Source of the DNA: an uncultured Porphyromonas sp.
GTDB taxonomy: Bacteria > Bacteroidota > Bacteroidia > Bacteroidales > Porphyromonadaceae
NCBI GenBank assembly: GCA_900548415.1
Contig: URKO01000020.1
Coordinates: 1 to 10,197, forward strand
Direction of reading: 5' to 3'
DNA length: 10,197 nt
In this document: piece after piece, positions 1 to 6,971 of the stretch
Layout of the letters: every line of letters starts with the position of its first letter
How positions within the stretch are numbered: position 1 is the first letter of the stretch
Translations under genes and position numbers: made by a program
The notes under the pieces: generated by a model
What the model saw: the letters and a program-made list of their open reading frames with translations, nothing else
Database searches by the model: none
Told to the model about the DNA's origin: nothing

Positions 1-21
1 AGTGTGTTGTTGCTTGATAAG

Positions 22-45
22 GCCTGTCGCCCGAAGGCGGCAGGC
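22..45 (-). terminator. Hairpin downstream of atoA, probable end of the lysine-fermentation transcript
   Basis: On the minus strand, about 20 bases after the atoA stop codon, an arm GCCTG-C-CGCC is followed by the loop TTCG and the arm GGCG-A-CAGGC. This gives two stem blocks of 4 and 5 base pairs separated by one C/A mismatch, closed by the very stable C(UUCG)G tetraloop. The RNA then continues CUUAUC, so there is no proper U-tract. It may be a terminator of imperfect type or a stabiliser of the 3' end. The position right after the last gene favours an end-of-operon role, but what lies beyond the window edge is not visible. Confidence 0.55.
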
Positions 46-66
46 TCTAAGGGTAGTGTCGTAAGA

Positions 67-735
67 CTACTGACGCATGGGCTTGACATCGTCCACGTAG
101 TGTAGCGTAGCCTCTGTGGCTGCCTCTATCTCCTCACGTGTGACGCCGTCACGGATCTCTGTGACGTAGAGTCCCTGACCCTTGCGCACCTCGATGACGC
201 ATAGCTCGGTGATGATGAGGTCTACCTGACCAGCTGCTGTGAGTGGTAGGGTACACTTCTTGAGGATCTTAGCCTTGCCCTTTGCAGTGTGGGTCATAGC
301 AAGGATCACCTTGCGTGTACCTACGAGCAGATCCATAGCACCACCCATACCGGGGGCGAGCTTGCCAGGGATAATCCAGTTAGCTAGGTCACCAGCCTCA
401 TCGACCTGTAGTGCGCCGAGGATGCTGACATCTACGTGACCTCCACGGATGATACCGAAGGAGGTAGCACTGTCGAAGGTGGCAGCCTCTGGTACAGCGG
501 TGATAGCACCACCACCAGCATTGATCCAAAGGGGATCCTCCTGGCCTGGAGCAGGAGCACCACCCATACCGATCATACCATTCTCAGACTGTAGCATCAC
601 ATGCACATCTGGCTTGAGATAGTTGGGTACCATCGTGGGTAGACCGATGCCGAGGTTGACGACATCGCCATCCTTTAGTTCTAGGGCTACGCGCTTGGCG
701 ATAACCTCTCTGACTTGATTCTTGTCTAGTTCCAT
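67..735 (-). CDS. atoA: Butyryl-CoA:acetoacetate CoA-transferase, beta subunit (AtoA/CtfB type)
   Basis: This is the beta subunit of a class I (3-oxoacid type) CoA-transferase. With AtoD, encoded at the other end of the cluster, it should move CoA from butyryl-CoA to acetoacetate in the last stage of lysine fermentation, in the cytoplasm. At 222 residues it has the usual length of the subunit. It shows the glycine-rich NLGIGLPT segment (residues 27-34) and the SENG motif (50-53), whose glutamate E51 is the family's catalytic residue that forms the glutamyl-CoA thioester. The segments GGHVD (about 98-102) and GGAMDLLVGTRKVI are also typical. It is the last gene of the set, 56 bases after kamE, with a hairpin just beyond its TAG stop. 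Exact acyl-CoA preference cannot be read from sequence; acetate or another short acid is possible. The family call is very secure, and the substrate follows from context. Confidence 0.95.
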   Translation of the reverse strand: MELDKNQVREVIAKRVALELKDGDVVNLGIGLPTMVPNYLKPDVHVMLQSENGMIGMGGAPAPGQEDPLWINAGGGAITAVPEAATFDSATSFGIIRGGHVDVSILGALQVDEAGDLANWIIPGKLAPGMGGAMDLLVGTRKVILAMTHTAKGKAKILKKCTLPLTAAGQVDLIITELCVIEVRKGQGLYVTEIRDGVTREEIEAATEATLHYVDDVKPMRQ

Positions 736-791
736 ATCGTATTATACCTTGATTTATATTACTTCTTACTTTGCGGAGCCAAGTGGGTATA

Positions 792-1589
792 TTACTTACC
801 CTCAGCCTCTTTACGACGCACGATCTCCTGACAGATAAACGACGCTACATCGTCAGCAAAGGTATTAGCTCCAAAGCCAGCGTCAAAGCCTAGCTCCTTA
901 GCCAGCTCGTGCGAAATACGTGGACCGCCACAGATGACGATCATCTTGTCGCGTAGACCCTCGGCCTCGATGAGCTCGATGAACTCGGTCATGTTCTTGA
1001 TGTGTACATCCTTTTGCGTGACCGTCTGGGAGATGAGCAGGGCATCGGCATTCATCTCGATACCCTTGGCGATGAGCTCCTCGTTGGGTACCTGACTACC
1101 GAGGTTGTAAGCGTCGATCATGTCGTAGCGCTCCAGGCCGTAGTGACCTGCGAAGCCCTTCATATTCATGATCGCATCGATACCTACCGTGTGCGCATCG
1201 GTTCCCGTGCTAGCTCCTAGTACCACCAGCTTGCGCCCGATGTGGGTGCGTATGTACTCGTCGGTCTCCTCCATGCTCCAGGTGGTCGACTCGACCTTGG
1301 GCACGTAAATGTTGGAGTAGTCAACCGTATGGGTGCAACTACCATAACAATTGAAGAAGGTAAAGCCCTTGGTCAGCTCCTCTGAGAAGACAACCATCGG
1401 GTTTTGTAGTCCCATCTCCTTGAGTAGGAGCTTAGCGGCCTCCTCGGCTTCAGCTCCTTTAGGTACAGGCAGCGTGAAGCTCAGCTGTACCTTACCATCG
1501 TTCATGGTGTCGCCGTAAGGCTTTACTTGCGAAAGGTCGAGGGTACGGTCAAAGTCCTTCGACTCCATTGAATATAGTCCTCCACTCAT
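792..1589 (-). CDS. kamE: Lysine 5,6-aminomutase, beta subunit (B12- and PLP-binding)
   Basis: This is the small subunit of adenosylcobalamin- and PLP-dependent lysine 5,6-aminomutase, which moves the terminal amino group of L-beta-lysine (or D-lysine) to the adjacent carbon. An N-terminal dimerisation region is followed by a Rossmann-type B12-binding domain. The base-off/His-on motif DAHTVG lies at 131-136, giving H133 as the cobalt ligand. K144 lies in MNMKG; lysine 144 of the beta subunit is the PLP Schiff-base residue in the Acetoanaerobium sticklandii enzyme as I recall it, and both positions coincide exactly. That also supports the chosen start. Later B12-domain segments are LLISQT (185-190) and ICGGPR (219-224). 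The start codon overlaps the kamD stop in an ATGA, and an AAGG lies a few bases upstream of it, so translation is probably coupled to kamD. Length (265 residues) is as expected. The identity is very secure. Confidence 0.97.
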   Translation of the reverse strand: MSGGLYSMESKDFDRTLDLSQVKPYGDTMNDGKVQLSFTLPVPKGAEAEEAAKLLLKEMGLQNPMVVFSEELTKGFTFFNCYGSCTHTVDYSNIYVPKVESTTWSMEETDEYIRTHIGRKLVVLGASTGTDAHTVGIDAIMNMKGFAGHYGLERYDMIDAYNLGSQVPNEELIAKGIEMNADALLISQTVTQKDVHIKNMTEFIELIEAEGLRDKMIVICGGPRISHELAKELGFDAGFGANTFADDVASFICQEIVRRKEAEGK

Positions 1590-3157
1590 AGCTTGCCTTG
1601 TATCTTACGGTTCTTCATTAGTTCTAGTGTCGGGTTGTAGTAGCGCTCGCTCTTTGGCTTGACGCCGTCCAACCCACGTCCTCCATCGAGAGGTCGCTTG
1701 ATATCTGCAAAGATACCCTTAGAGAGCGCGGTAAAGAGTCCCTCGCCCTTGATCTCCTCGAGGAGGTCTAGCGTCTTGTCTAGCACCTCACGAGCACGGC
1801 TCTGGATGATACCACCCTCCTTAAACTCAACCTCGTCACCGATGGAGCGCATATTGTTGAAGATGTAGCGCGCATTCTCGATCGAGAGGAAGCGGTCGCT
1901 CATGAAAGGCGTGTGGATAGCCTCCGTCGGCATACCAAGGAGCTGTAGTCCCTGATGCGTCCAGATACCTATTATATTAAAGAGCGCATCCTGTATGTGA
2001 CCACGGAAGATGTTTCCGGTCATAAACTTCGTAGGAGGCATATACTTGAGTGGAGCCTTGGGGAAGATCTCACGCGTCATCTGAGCCTGCGCCAGCTCGT
2101 AGAGGAAGCCGTTTTCAGTCATCGGATCCATCTCGAAGGCGTGCCCTAGACCCATCTGCTCCTCGGGGAGTGCAGCTCGTAAGGCAAACTGCTCATTGAT
2201 GAAGTCAGACGCTAGCACCGTGTGTGCCTGCTCGATAGCGTCGGCCGTCGTGAGGTAGTTGTCCTCACCCGTATTGATGATGACGCCGGCAAAGCCATTG
2301 ATCACACGACTCGTGTACTGGTCGATGATCGTGCGCTGCATATTGATGTCGCGGAAGAGGATACCGTAGAGGGCATCGTTGAGCATGACGTCTAGTCCCT
2401 CGAAAGCGCCCATGATAGCGATCTCTGGCATACAGAGACCCGAGCAGTAGTTACAGAGACGTACGTACTTGCCACGCTCCTCGCCTACCTCGTCAAGCGC
2501 CTTGCGCATGATGCGAAAGTTCTCCTGTGTCGCATAGGTACCACCGAAGCCCTCGGTTGTAGCACCGTAAGGTACGTAGTCGATCAAGCTCTGTCCCGTA
2601 GTACGGATTACAGCGATAATGTCAGCACCCTGTCGTGCAGCAGCCTGTGCCTGGATCACGTCCTCGTAGATATTACCCGTAGCGACGATCACGTAGAGGT
2701 AAGGCTTAGGGCCCTCCCCAATCGTCTTGAGGTAGTTCTCACGGCGCTCTCTATGCTCGACGATGCGCTGCATGCCCTTGAGGATGTAAGGCTCTAGTAC
2801 GTCAGCTATCTCCTCAGGCTTGCGCGCCGGATAGTGTGTTAAGTTGATCTCGTCACGAGCTACCCCCTCAGCGATCTGCTGTGGATCCATGCCCGTCGCC
2901 AGCATTGCGTTGGCAAGGTAAAAGAAGACTCCGTCTGAGAGAGCCTCCTGCTCCTTAAGATGTGTCACGACGACGTTGGGCAGAGGCACATCATGCTCGT
3001 CTACTCCGTCAATCCCGACGAAGCGACAGAGCGTGCGCTCGACCGTCACAGTCGTATAGCGGTCGACAAAGCTCTGCACCTCCTCGGCGATAGTACCGGC
3101 GGCGCTGCGTGCTTTGTCCACTTTGGCAAAGTCTATACCTACTTTACTTGTCTTCAT
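1586..3157 (-). CDS. kamD: Lysine 5,6-aminomutase, alpha subunit
   Basis: This is the large, TIM-barrel subunit of lysine 5,6-aminomutase; it closes over the B12 and PLP carried by KamE and holds the substrate. It has 523 residues, close to the family norm. Residues that contact PLP or substrate in the known structure, as I remember them (alpha R184, S189, S238, Y263, R268), are present here one position later: R185 and S190 in the IRTTGQS segment, S239 in NYCSG, Y264 in ALYG, and R269 in LFRD. The segment 196-218 (PYGATTEGFGGTYATQ onward) is strongly conserved in this family. The start codon lies inside the end of kamC (14-base overlap) and the stop overlaps the kamE start, so the subunits are probably made together and in step with KamC. 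The sequence just before its ATG is A-rich rather than Shine-Dalgarno-like, as is common in Bacteroidota. No defects are seen. Confidence 0.97.
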   Translation of the reverse strand: MKTSKVGIDFAKVDKARSAAGTIAEEVQSFVDRYTTVTVERTLCRFVGIDGVDEHDVPLPNVVVTHLKEQEALSDGVFFYLANAMLATGMDPQQIAEGVARDEINLTHYPARKPEEIADVLEPYILKGMQRIVEHRERRENYLKTIGEGPKPYLYVIVATGNIYEDVIQAQAAARQGADIIAVIRTTGQSLIDYVPYGATTEGFGGTYATQENFRIMRKALDEVGEERGKYVRLCNYCSGLCMPEIAIMGAFEGLDVMLNDALYGILFRDINMQRTIIDQYTSRVINGFAGVIINTGEDNYLTTADAIEQAHTVLASDFINEQFALRAALPEEQMGLGHAFEMDPMTENGFLYELAQAQMTREIFPKAPLKYMPPTKFMTGNIFRGHIQDALFNIIGIWTHQGLQLLGMPTEAIHTPFMSDRFLSIENARYIFNNMRSIGDEVEFKEGGIIQSRAREVLDKTLDLLEEIKGEGLFTALSKGIFADIKRPLDGGRGLDGVKPKSERYYNPTLELMKNRKIQGKL

Positions 3158-4547
3158 TCTTTGTTGCTAAGTTCTTTTCGCATAAATCTAATAGCTCCCT
3201 ATCCATGCCTAGTATCTCTGCTATGCGCAGAGCCTCGTGAGGCGCATCGGTCTGGGTGTCCTCTATGAGAGAGTAGTCGATGCAACGATTGAGCTGATTG
3301 ATCTCGAGTGGCTTGCGTAGACGCTCCTCCACGAAGCCCCGTACTCTCCATCTGTGGCATCGCCCCAAGATGCCGCTGTAATGTGTCGTGATGATAGCTC
3401 GCACAGCATACTGAGCGAAGAGCTGTACGAGGGCACTCACCAGTGCATGTCCCTCCTCTGGATTGGTCGTGCGGGCGGGCTCATCTATGAGTGCTAAGAC
3501 CTGCTTACCCCCCTTGACCGACTCGATGATTCGGTTCAGGCGTAGCATCTCAGCACCATAGGAAGAGAGCCCCGACTTGATGTCTTGATCATCTCCGATG
3601 GAGAAGATCACCTCATCAACTGGTACCAGCTGAACCTCTTGTGCCGTCACATAGCAGCCAAACTGCATGAGGCACTGCGCTAGTCCTATCGAAGCGAGCA
3701 GGACGCTCTTGCCCGCCATGTTAGCTCCTGTGATGAGCGTAGGCTGATCGGTGTAGGAGATCGTCACTGGCTGGAACTTGTCCTGTCTCTCAGCTAGGTG
3801 ATGAGCCACCTCTGGGTGTATCAGGTCTGTCAGTGTGCTCTCGCCAGAGCGTATAGGCTTAGGACGACAGCAGCCATGTGCCAAAGCCCACTGAGCAATG
3901 GCGTGAAGCTTGTCTATCTGTGCCAAAGCCTCTAGAGCCTCCTCTATCTGGTCAGCGTAAGGGTGTAGCGCCTCTGTGAGCCGCTTCCGTACGCGATCCT
4001 CTTCGATAGCACATTGGACGGCTAGCTCGTCTCGCTCGGTCTCTTCGGAAGTCCGCTCCATCTGCTTGCGCAGCGAACGTAGTACAGCACTGTAGCTATC
4101 GCTAATGTAGAAGCTCGGTAGTCGCTCCCCGTCGATATCCAATATATCCACGACCTCAGTGAGTGTGTGGCACTGTAAGATCTCTAGATGATACTGCTCG
4201 GCGAGACGACGCACCTTCTCCTCGATGAGCGCGAGTCGCTTGATCTCAAAGAGGTCGATATCGCTACAGAAGACCTGTGGCTGTCTGATCGTCTCGATAG
4301 AACCCGATACATTCATCAGCTCGCAGAGATGTATCGCCACCTCTTGCATGCCTTTCTGCTGCTCACGATTAGAGAGGTAGTCTATGTAGCGAGCCACCTC
4401 ATCTAGTCGCTGCTCGATAGGCTCCACCTCACTACTCCAAGGCGTAGCCAGCATAGCCATACGTCCTGGAGAAGAGTTGAAGTGCATCTCCTCCACGACA
4501 TAGCGCAGTCCGCTTATTTGGTCTATACAACTACGTAGGTCTTTCAT
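3144..4547 (-). CDS. kamC: MutS-like ATPase, probable lysine 5,6-aminomutase reactivase subunit KamC
   Basis: This 467-residue protein carries the ATPase domain of the MutS family. It has Walker A TGANMAGKS (273-281), Walker B ALIDEP (352-357) running into the MutS-like signature ARTTNPEEG (358-366), and the switch histidine in TTHY (387-390). The region before the ATPase (about 45-240) is largely charged helix and resembles the lever/clamp part. At about half the length of MutS, it has no N-terminal mismatch-reading domain and no visible Phe-x-Glu motif, so mismatch repair is unlikely. Its place between kamB and kamD, overlapping both (4 and 14 bases), links it to the B12 aminomutase. Such proteins are annotated as lysine 5,6-aminomutase reactivase ATPase KamC, and the likely job is ATP-driven release of inactivated cobalamin from KamDE. 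The family call is very secure; the role rests on context and recalled annotation. Confidence 0.85.
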   Translation of the reverse strand: MKDLRSCIDQISGLRYVVEEMHFNSSPGRMAMLATPWSSEVEPIEQRLDEVARYIDYLSNREQQKGMQEVAIHLCELMNVSGSIETIRQPQVFCSDIDLFEIKRLALIEEKVRRLAEQYHLEILQCHTLTEVVDILDIDGERLPSFYISDSYSAVLRSLRKQMERTSEETERDELAVQCAIEEDRVRKRLTEALHPYADQIEEALEALAQIDKLHAIAQWALAHGCCRPKPIRSGESTLTDLIHPEVAHHLAERQDKFQPVTISYTDQPTLITGANMAGKSVLLASIGLAQCLMQFGCYVTAQEVQLVPVDEVIFSIGDDQDIKSGLSSYGAEMLRLNRIIESVKGGKQVLALIDEPARTTNPEEGHALVSALVQLFAQYAVRAIITTHYSGILGRCHRWRVRGFVEERLRKPLEINQLNRCIDYSLIEDTQTDAPHEALRIAEILGMDRELLDLCEKNLATKNEDK

Positions 4548-5560
4548 AGCCTTCTAACATCATATACAGGGACCTCAAGAGCCTCGGATAGACGCCCACA
4601 CATGCGCTCACTGTCTAGCCGATAGCCTGACGGGGCTAGCGGGTTGAAGGTGACCGCCATGAGCTTACTACTATATAGAGTCTTTATCTCCCTGCCAGTA
4701 GCTAGATAACTCTGCACAGCTTGTCCCGATGCAAAGATACGAGTAAAGTCTTTGACCACAAGCTGTCGGTGTCGCTTGATGAGCCGTAACTGATTCAGTA
4801 GCTTGTCGCTGACCACGCCTGGTACGTAGAGCATATCGCCCTCGGCCAGCCAAGTCGTGTCACGCCACATGTCGGGGGTAAGTGCCGAGGCAAAGCCTGG
4901 ATCTACGATAGCTCCCTCAGTTGTTATGAGACGAACCCCCTTGTCCACCTCTGCGAGCTGCTCCGCGAGCTTTCTGTCGGTCAGCTGGGGCAGACGTATC
5001 AGGCGCATCAACTCACGCATGCGCTTGATCAGTTGCTCGGGCTGAGCCGAGTAAGCACTGCCCGTAGCAAGCACCATCCCCTCGGCCACCGAGGGAGATG
5101 CTAGCGAGAGTCGTGAGAGCGCACCGTCGATGAGTGTCAGATCAACTCCCTCCTGACTCATCCGGGCGACTACACGGCGCAGACCTCCCGTCGAGGGGGG
5201 ACCCGCTATGAGCGTCTTGCCGATGCCTCGTGCTCGGGCATAGATAAGCCGCCCGATCGAGGAGGAGTAGAGGCGATCAATATCAAATATCTCGGCTGGT
5301 AGGAGCTTCTTACGAAAGAAGTTCTCAGCCGTCACAAAGCGCATCCCGTTGTGCAGGGTTATCTCTGGCTTGTCCGTCTGTGTTACTTGATCACGTAGCT
5401 CTCCATCGATGCCTATCGACGTCAGCGCGAGCTGTAGCTCTGGGTGACGCTCTCGTAGCGCACCGAGTATGTAGTTAAGACTTTCCGTCTTACCCACATT
5501 CTTGGCGGTCCCTACGATAGCGAGACTCTTGAGTTGAGCTATGTTTGCGATGAATGGCAT
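4544..5560 (-). CDS. kamB: P-loop protein, probable lysine 5,6-aminomutase reactivase subunit KamB
   Basis: This 338-residue protein is part of lysine-fermentation clusters and is probably the partner of KamC in restoring activity to the B12 aminomutase. Residues 17-25 read GTAKNVGKT, a P-loop with the spacing and VGKT ending of the dethiobiotin synthetase/MobB group, so an N-terminal nucleotide-binding fold of the SIMIBI type is likely. A hydrophobic strand ending in DGALSR (145-150) could be the Walker B region. GPPSTGG (120-126), ATGSAYS (165-171) and NPLAPSGYRLDS (306-317) look like conserved family segments, but I cannot assign them roles. No signal peptide or membrane segment is seen. 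The stop overlaps the kamC start as ATGA, and the gene starts 53 bases after kamA with no clear ribosome site. It resembles neither MutL/GlmL nor the diol-dehydratase reactivases. The nucleotide-binding call is firm; the function is inferred from neighbours. Confidence 0.78.
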   Translation of the reverse strand: MPFIANIAQLKSLAIVGTAKNVGKTESLNYILGALRERHPELQLALTSIGIDGELRDQVTQTDKPEITLHNGMRFVTAENFFRKKLLPAEIFDIDRLYSSSIGRLIYARARGIGKTLIAGPPSTGGLRRVVARMSQEGVDLTLIDGALSRLSLASPSVAEGMVLATGSAYSAQPEQLIKRMRELMRLIRLPQLTDRKLAEQLAEVDKGVRLITTEGAIVDPGFASALTPDMWRDTTWLAEGDMLYVPGVVSDKLLNQLRLIKRHRQLVVKDFTRIFASGQAVQSYLATGREIKTLYSSKLMAVTFNPLAPSGYRLDSERMCGRLSEALEVPVYDVRRL

Positions 5561-5613
5561 CAGTCGATAGTTTGATCTAATAGGAGAGCTACGTAATCAA
5601 AGGCGTGAGGAGC

Positions 5614-6879
5614 TTATCCCTTGTGAGCTTCGCGCCACTTACGGCTACGCTCCTTGCGGTCTAGATGCTCAGGAGCCATAGCTAGGCGATCACCTGTGAG
5701 TAGTCCGTAGACACCCTCGTGACGCGCCTTCTTGCAGTCAGGACACTGACAGGGTTCCTCCTTATAGTCGCTAGGCTCTGTGTAGGTCGTGATGACGCCC
5801 TCATAGTTGCGTAGCACCACACGGTGAGGCGACTGAGAGATCACATAGTTTGGCATGACAGGCGTCTTGCCACCGCCACCTGGAGCATCTACGACGAAGG
5901 TAGGTACAGCATAGCCCGACGTATGTCCACGTAGAGCCTCGATGATCTCGATACCCTTAGAGACAGGCGTGCGGAAGTGTGAGATACCCTGCGAGAGGTC
6001 ACATACATATATATAGTATGGACGTACGCGCATCTTGACCAACTCATGGACGAGGTGCTTCATAATCGAGGGGCAGTCGTTGATACCACGTAATAGCACC
6101 GACTGATTACCTAGAGGTATACCAGCATTAGCCATACGCTCGCAAGCCTCACGGCTCTCGCGAGTCACCTCGTTGGGGTGGTTAAAGTGCGTATTAAGCC
6201 ATATCGGGTGATACTTGCTCAGCATCTGAACCAGCTCAGGCGTGATGCGCTGTGGGCATACGACAGGTGTGCGTGATCCGATACGGATGATCTCTACATG
6301 AGGGATAGCACGCAGACGCTGTATGATATACTCCAGCATCTTGTCGCTGACCATGAGTGCGTCACCACCTGAGAGGAGCACATCGCGCACCTCAGGCGTC
6401 TGCTCGATGTACTCGATGCACTTCTCGATGCGCTCCTTAGGCGAGGCTGCATCCTTCTGTCCTGCGAAGCGACGACGCGTGCAGTGACGACAGTACATAG
6501 AGCACATATCGGTTATCAGGAAGAGGACACGATCAGGATAGCGGTGTGTTAGTCCTGGCACGGGTGAGTCCTCATCCTCGCTCAGAGGGTCTAGCTGATC
6601 CTCAGGGCTTACATGTAGCTCATTGATCGTAGGGATCGACTGCTTACGTACAGGATCGTTAGGGTCATTGGGGTCGATCAAGCTCAGGTAGTAAGGCGTG
6701 ATAGCCATACGGATCGTCTTGAGCGACTCACGTACACCCTCCTCCTCTTCGGGTGTTAGCTTGATATACTTCTTAAGCTGGTCAAGTGTCTCGATGCGGT
6801 TACGCACCTGCCAGTGCCAATCATTCCAATCAGCGTCAGAGACTTCAGGAAAGAATTCCTTTCTTCTGCTTTCGTTCAT
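5614..6879 (-). CDS. kamA: L-lysine 2,3-aminomutase (radical SAM, PLP)
   Basis: This enzyme converts L-lysine to L-beta-lysine, the entry step of the pathway, using a [4Fe-4S] cluster, S-adenosylmethionine and PLP. At 421 residues it matches the Clostridium subterminale enzyme, with recalled active-site numbering shifted by one. The radical SAM motif is CSMYCRHC (C126, C130, C133). The PLP lysine is K338 in PGGGGKTP. R135, D294 (CDLSQG) and D331 (VVDAPGG) correspond to the residues that bind lysine's carboxylate and epsilon-amino group. C269 together with C377, C379 and C382 match the structural zinc ligands. Retention of the two aspartates and of the C-terminal zinc cysteines argues for true lysine 2,3-aminomutase over EpmB or glutamate 2,3-aminomutase. 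It starts 92 bases after kdd, across a perfect inverted repeat, and kamB follows after 53 bases. Very secure. Confidence 0.98.
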   Translation of the reverse strand: MNESRRKEFFPEVSDADWNDWHWQVRNRIETLDQLKKYIKLTPEEEEGVRESLKTIRMAITPYYLSLIDPNDPNDPVRKQSIPTINELHVSPEDQLDPLSEDEDSPVPGLTHRYPDRVLFLITDMCSMYCRHCTRRRFAGQKDAASPKERIEKCIEYIEQTPEVRDVLLSGGDALMVSDKMLEYIIQRLRAIPHVEIIRIGSRTPVVCPQRITPELVQMLSKYHPIWLNTHFNHPNEVTRESREACERMANAGIPLGNQSVLLRGINDCPSIMKHLVHELVKMRVRPYYIYVCDLSQGISHFRTPVSKGIEIIEALRGHTSGYAVPTFVVDAPGGGGKTPVMPNYVISQSPHRVVLRNYEGVITTYTEPSDYKEEPCQCPDCKKARHEGVYGLLTGDRLAMAPEHLDRKERSRKWREAHKG

Positions 6880-6923
6880 TGTGTGTGTGATTGATAGGGG
6901 ATTGAATTTCGACTTGTAAAGAG

Positions 6924-6962
6924 TAAGAGATTAGAGCGTCTTGGATGCGCTCTAATCTCTTA
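6924..6962 (-). promoter_or_regulatory. Perfect 15-bp inverted repeat between kdd and kamA
   Basis: Arms at 6924-6938 and 6948-6962 are exact reverse complements (TAAGAGATTAGAGCG and CGCTCTAATCTCTTA) around a 9-base spacer. The structure lies 9 bases after the kdd stop and 44 bases before the kamA start. In the minus-strand RNA it is followed by ACUCUUUAC, so it lacks the run of U that an intrinsic terminator needs. It could be a partial terminator, an mRNA end stabiliser or cleavage site separating kdd from kamA levels, or the dyad site of a DNA-binding protein. The repeat is seen directly; its role is not known. Confidence 0.7.
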
Positions 6963-6971
6963 TCCATTCAC

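Noticed and set aside
2960..3268. 102-residue plus-strand frame across the kamC/kamD junction
   Set aside because: It is antisense to two well-supported genes, with no recognisable domain and no leader signal; it is a shadow frame.
3144..4547. KamC as a DNA mismatch repair protein MutS
   Set aside because: It is only 467 residues, has no N-terminal mismatch-binding domain, and is translationally linked to aminomutase genes; only the ATPase domain is shared.
4671..4853. 60-residue minus-strand frame inside kamB
   Set aside because: It is an alternative frame within a clearly coding gene, with no motif.
5614..6879. KamA as EpmB or glutamate 2,3-aminomutase
   Set aside because: It has the full 421-residue length with C-terminal zinc cysteines and the two aspartates that recognise lysine, and sits in a complete lysine pathway cluster.
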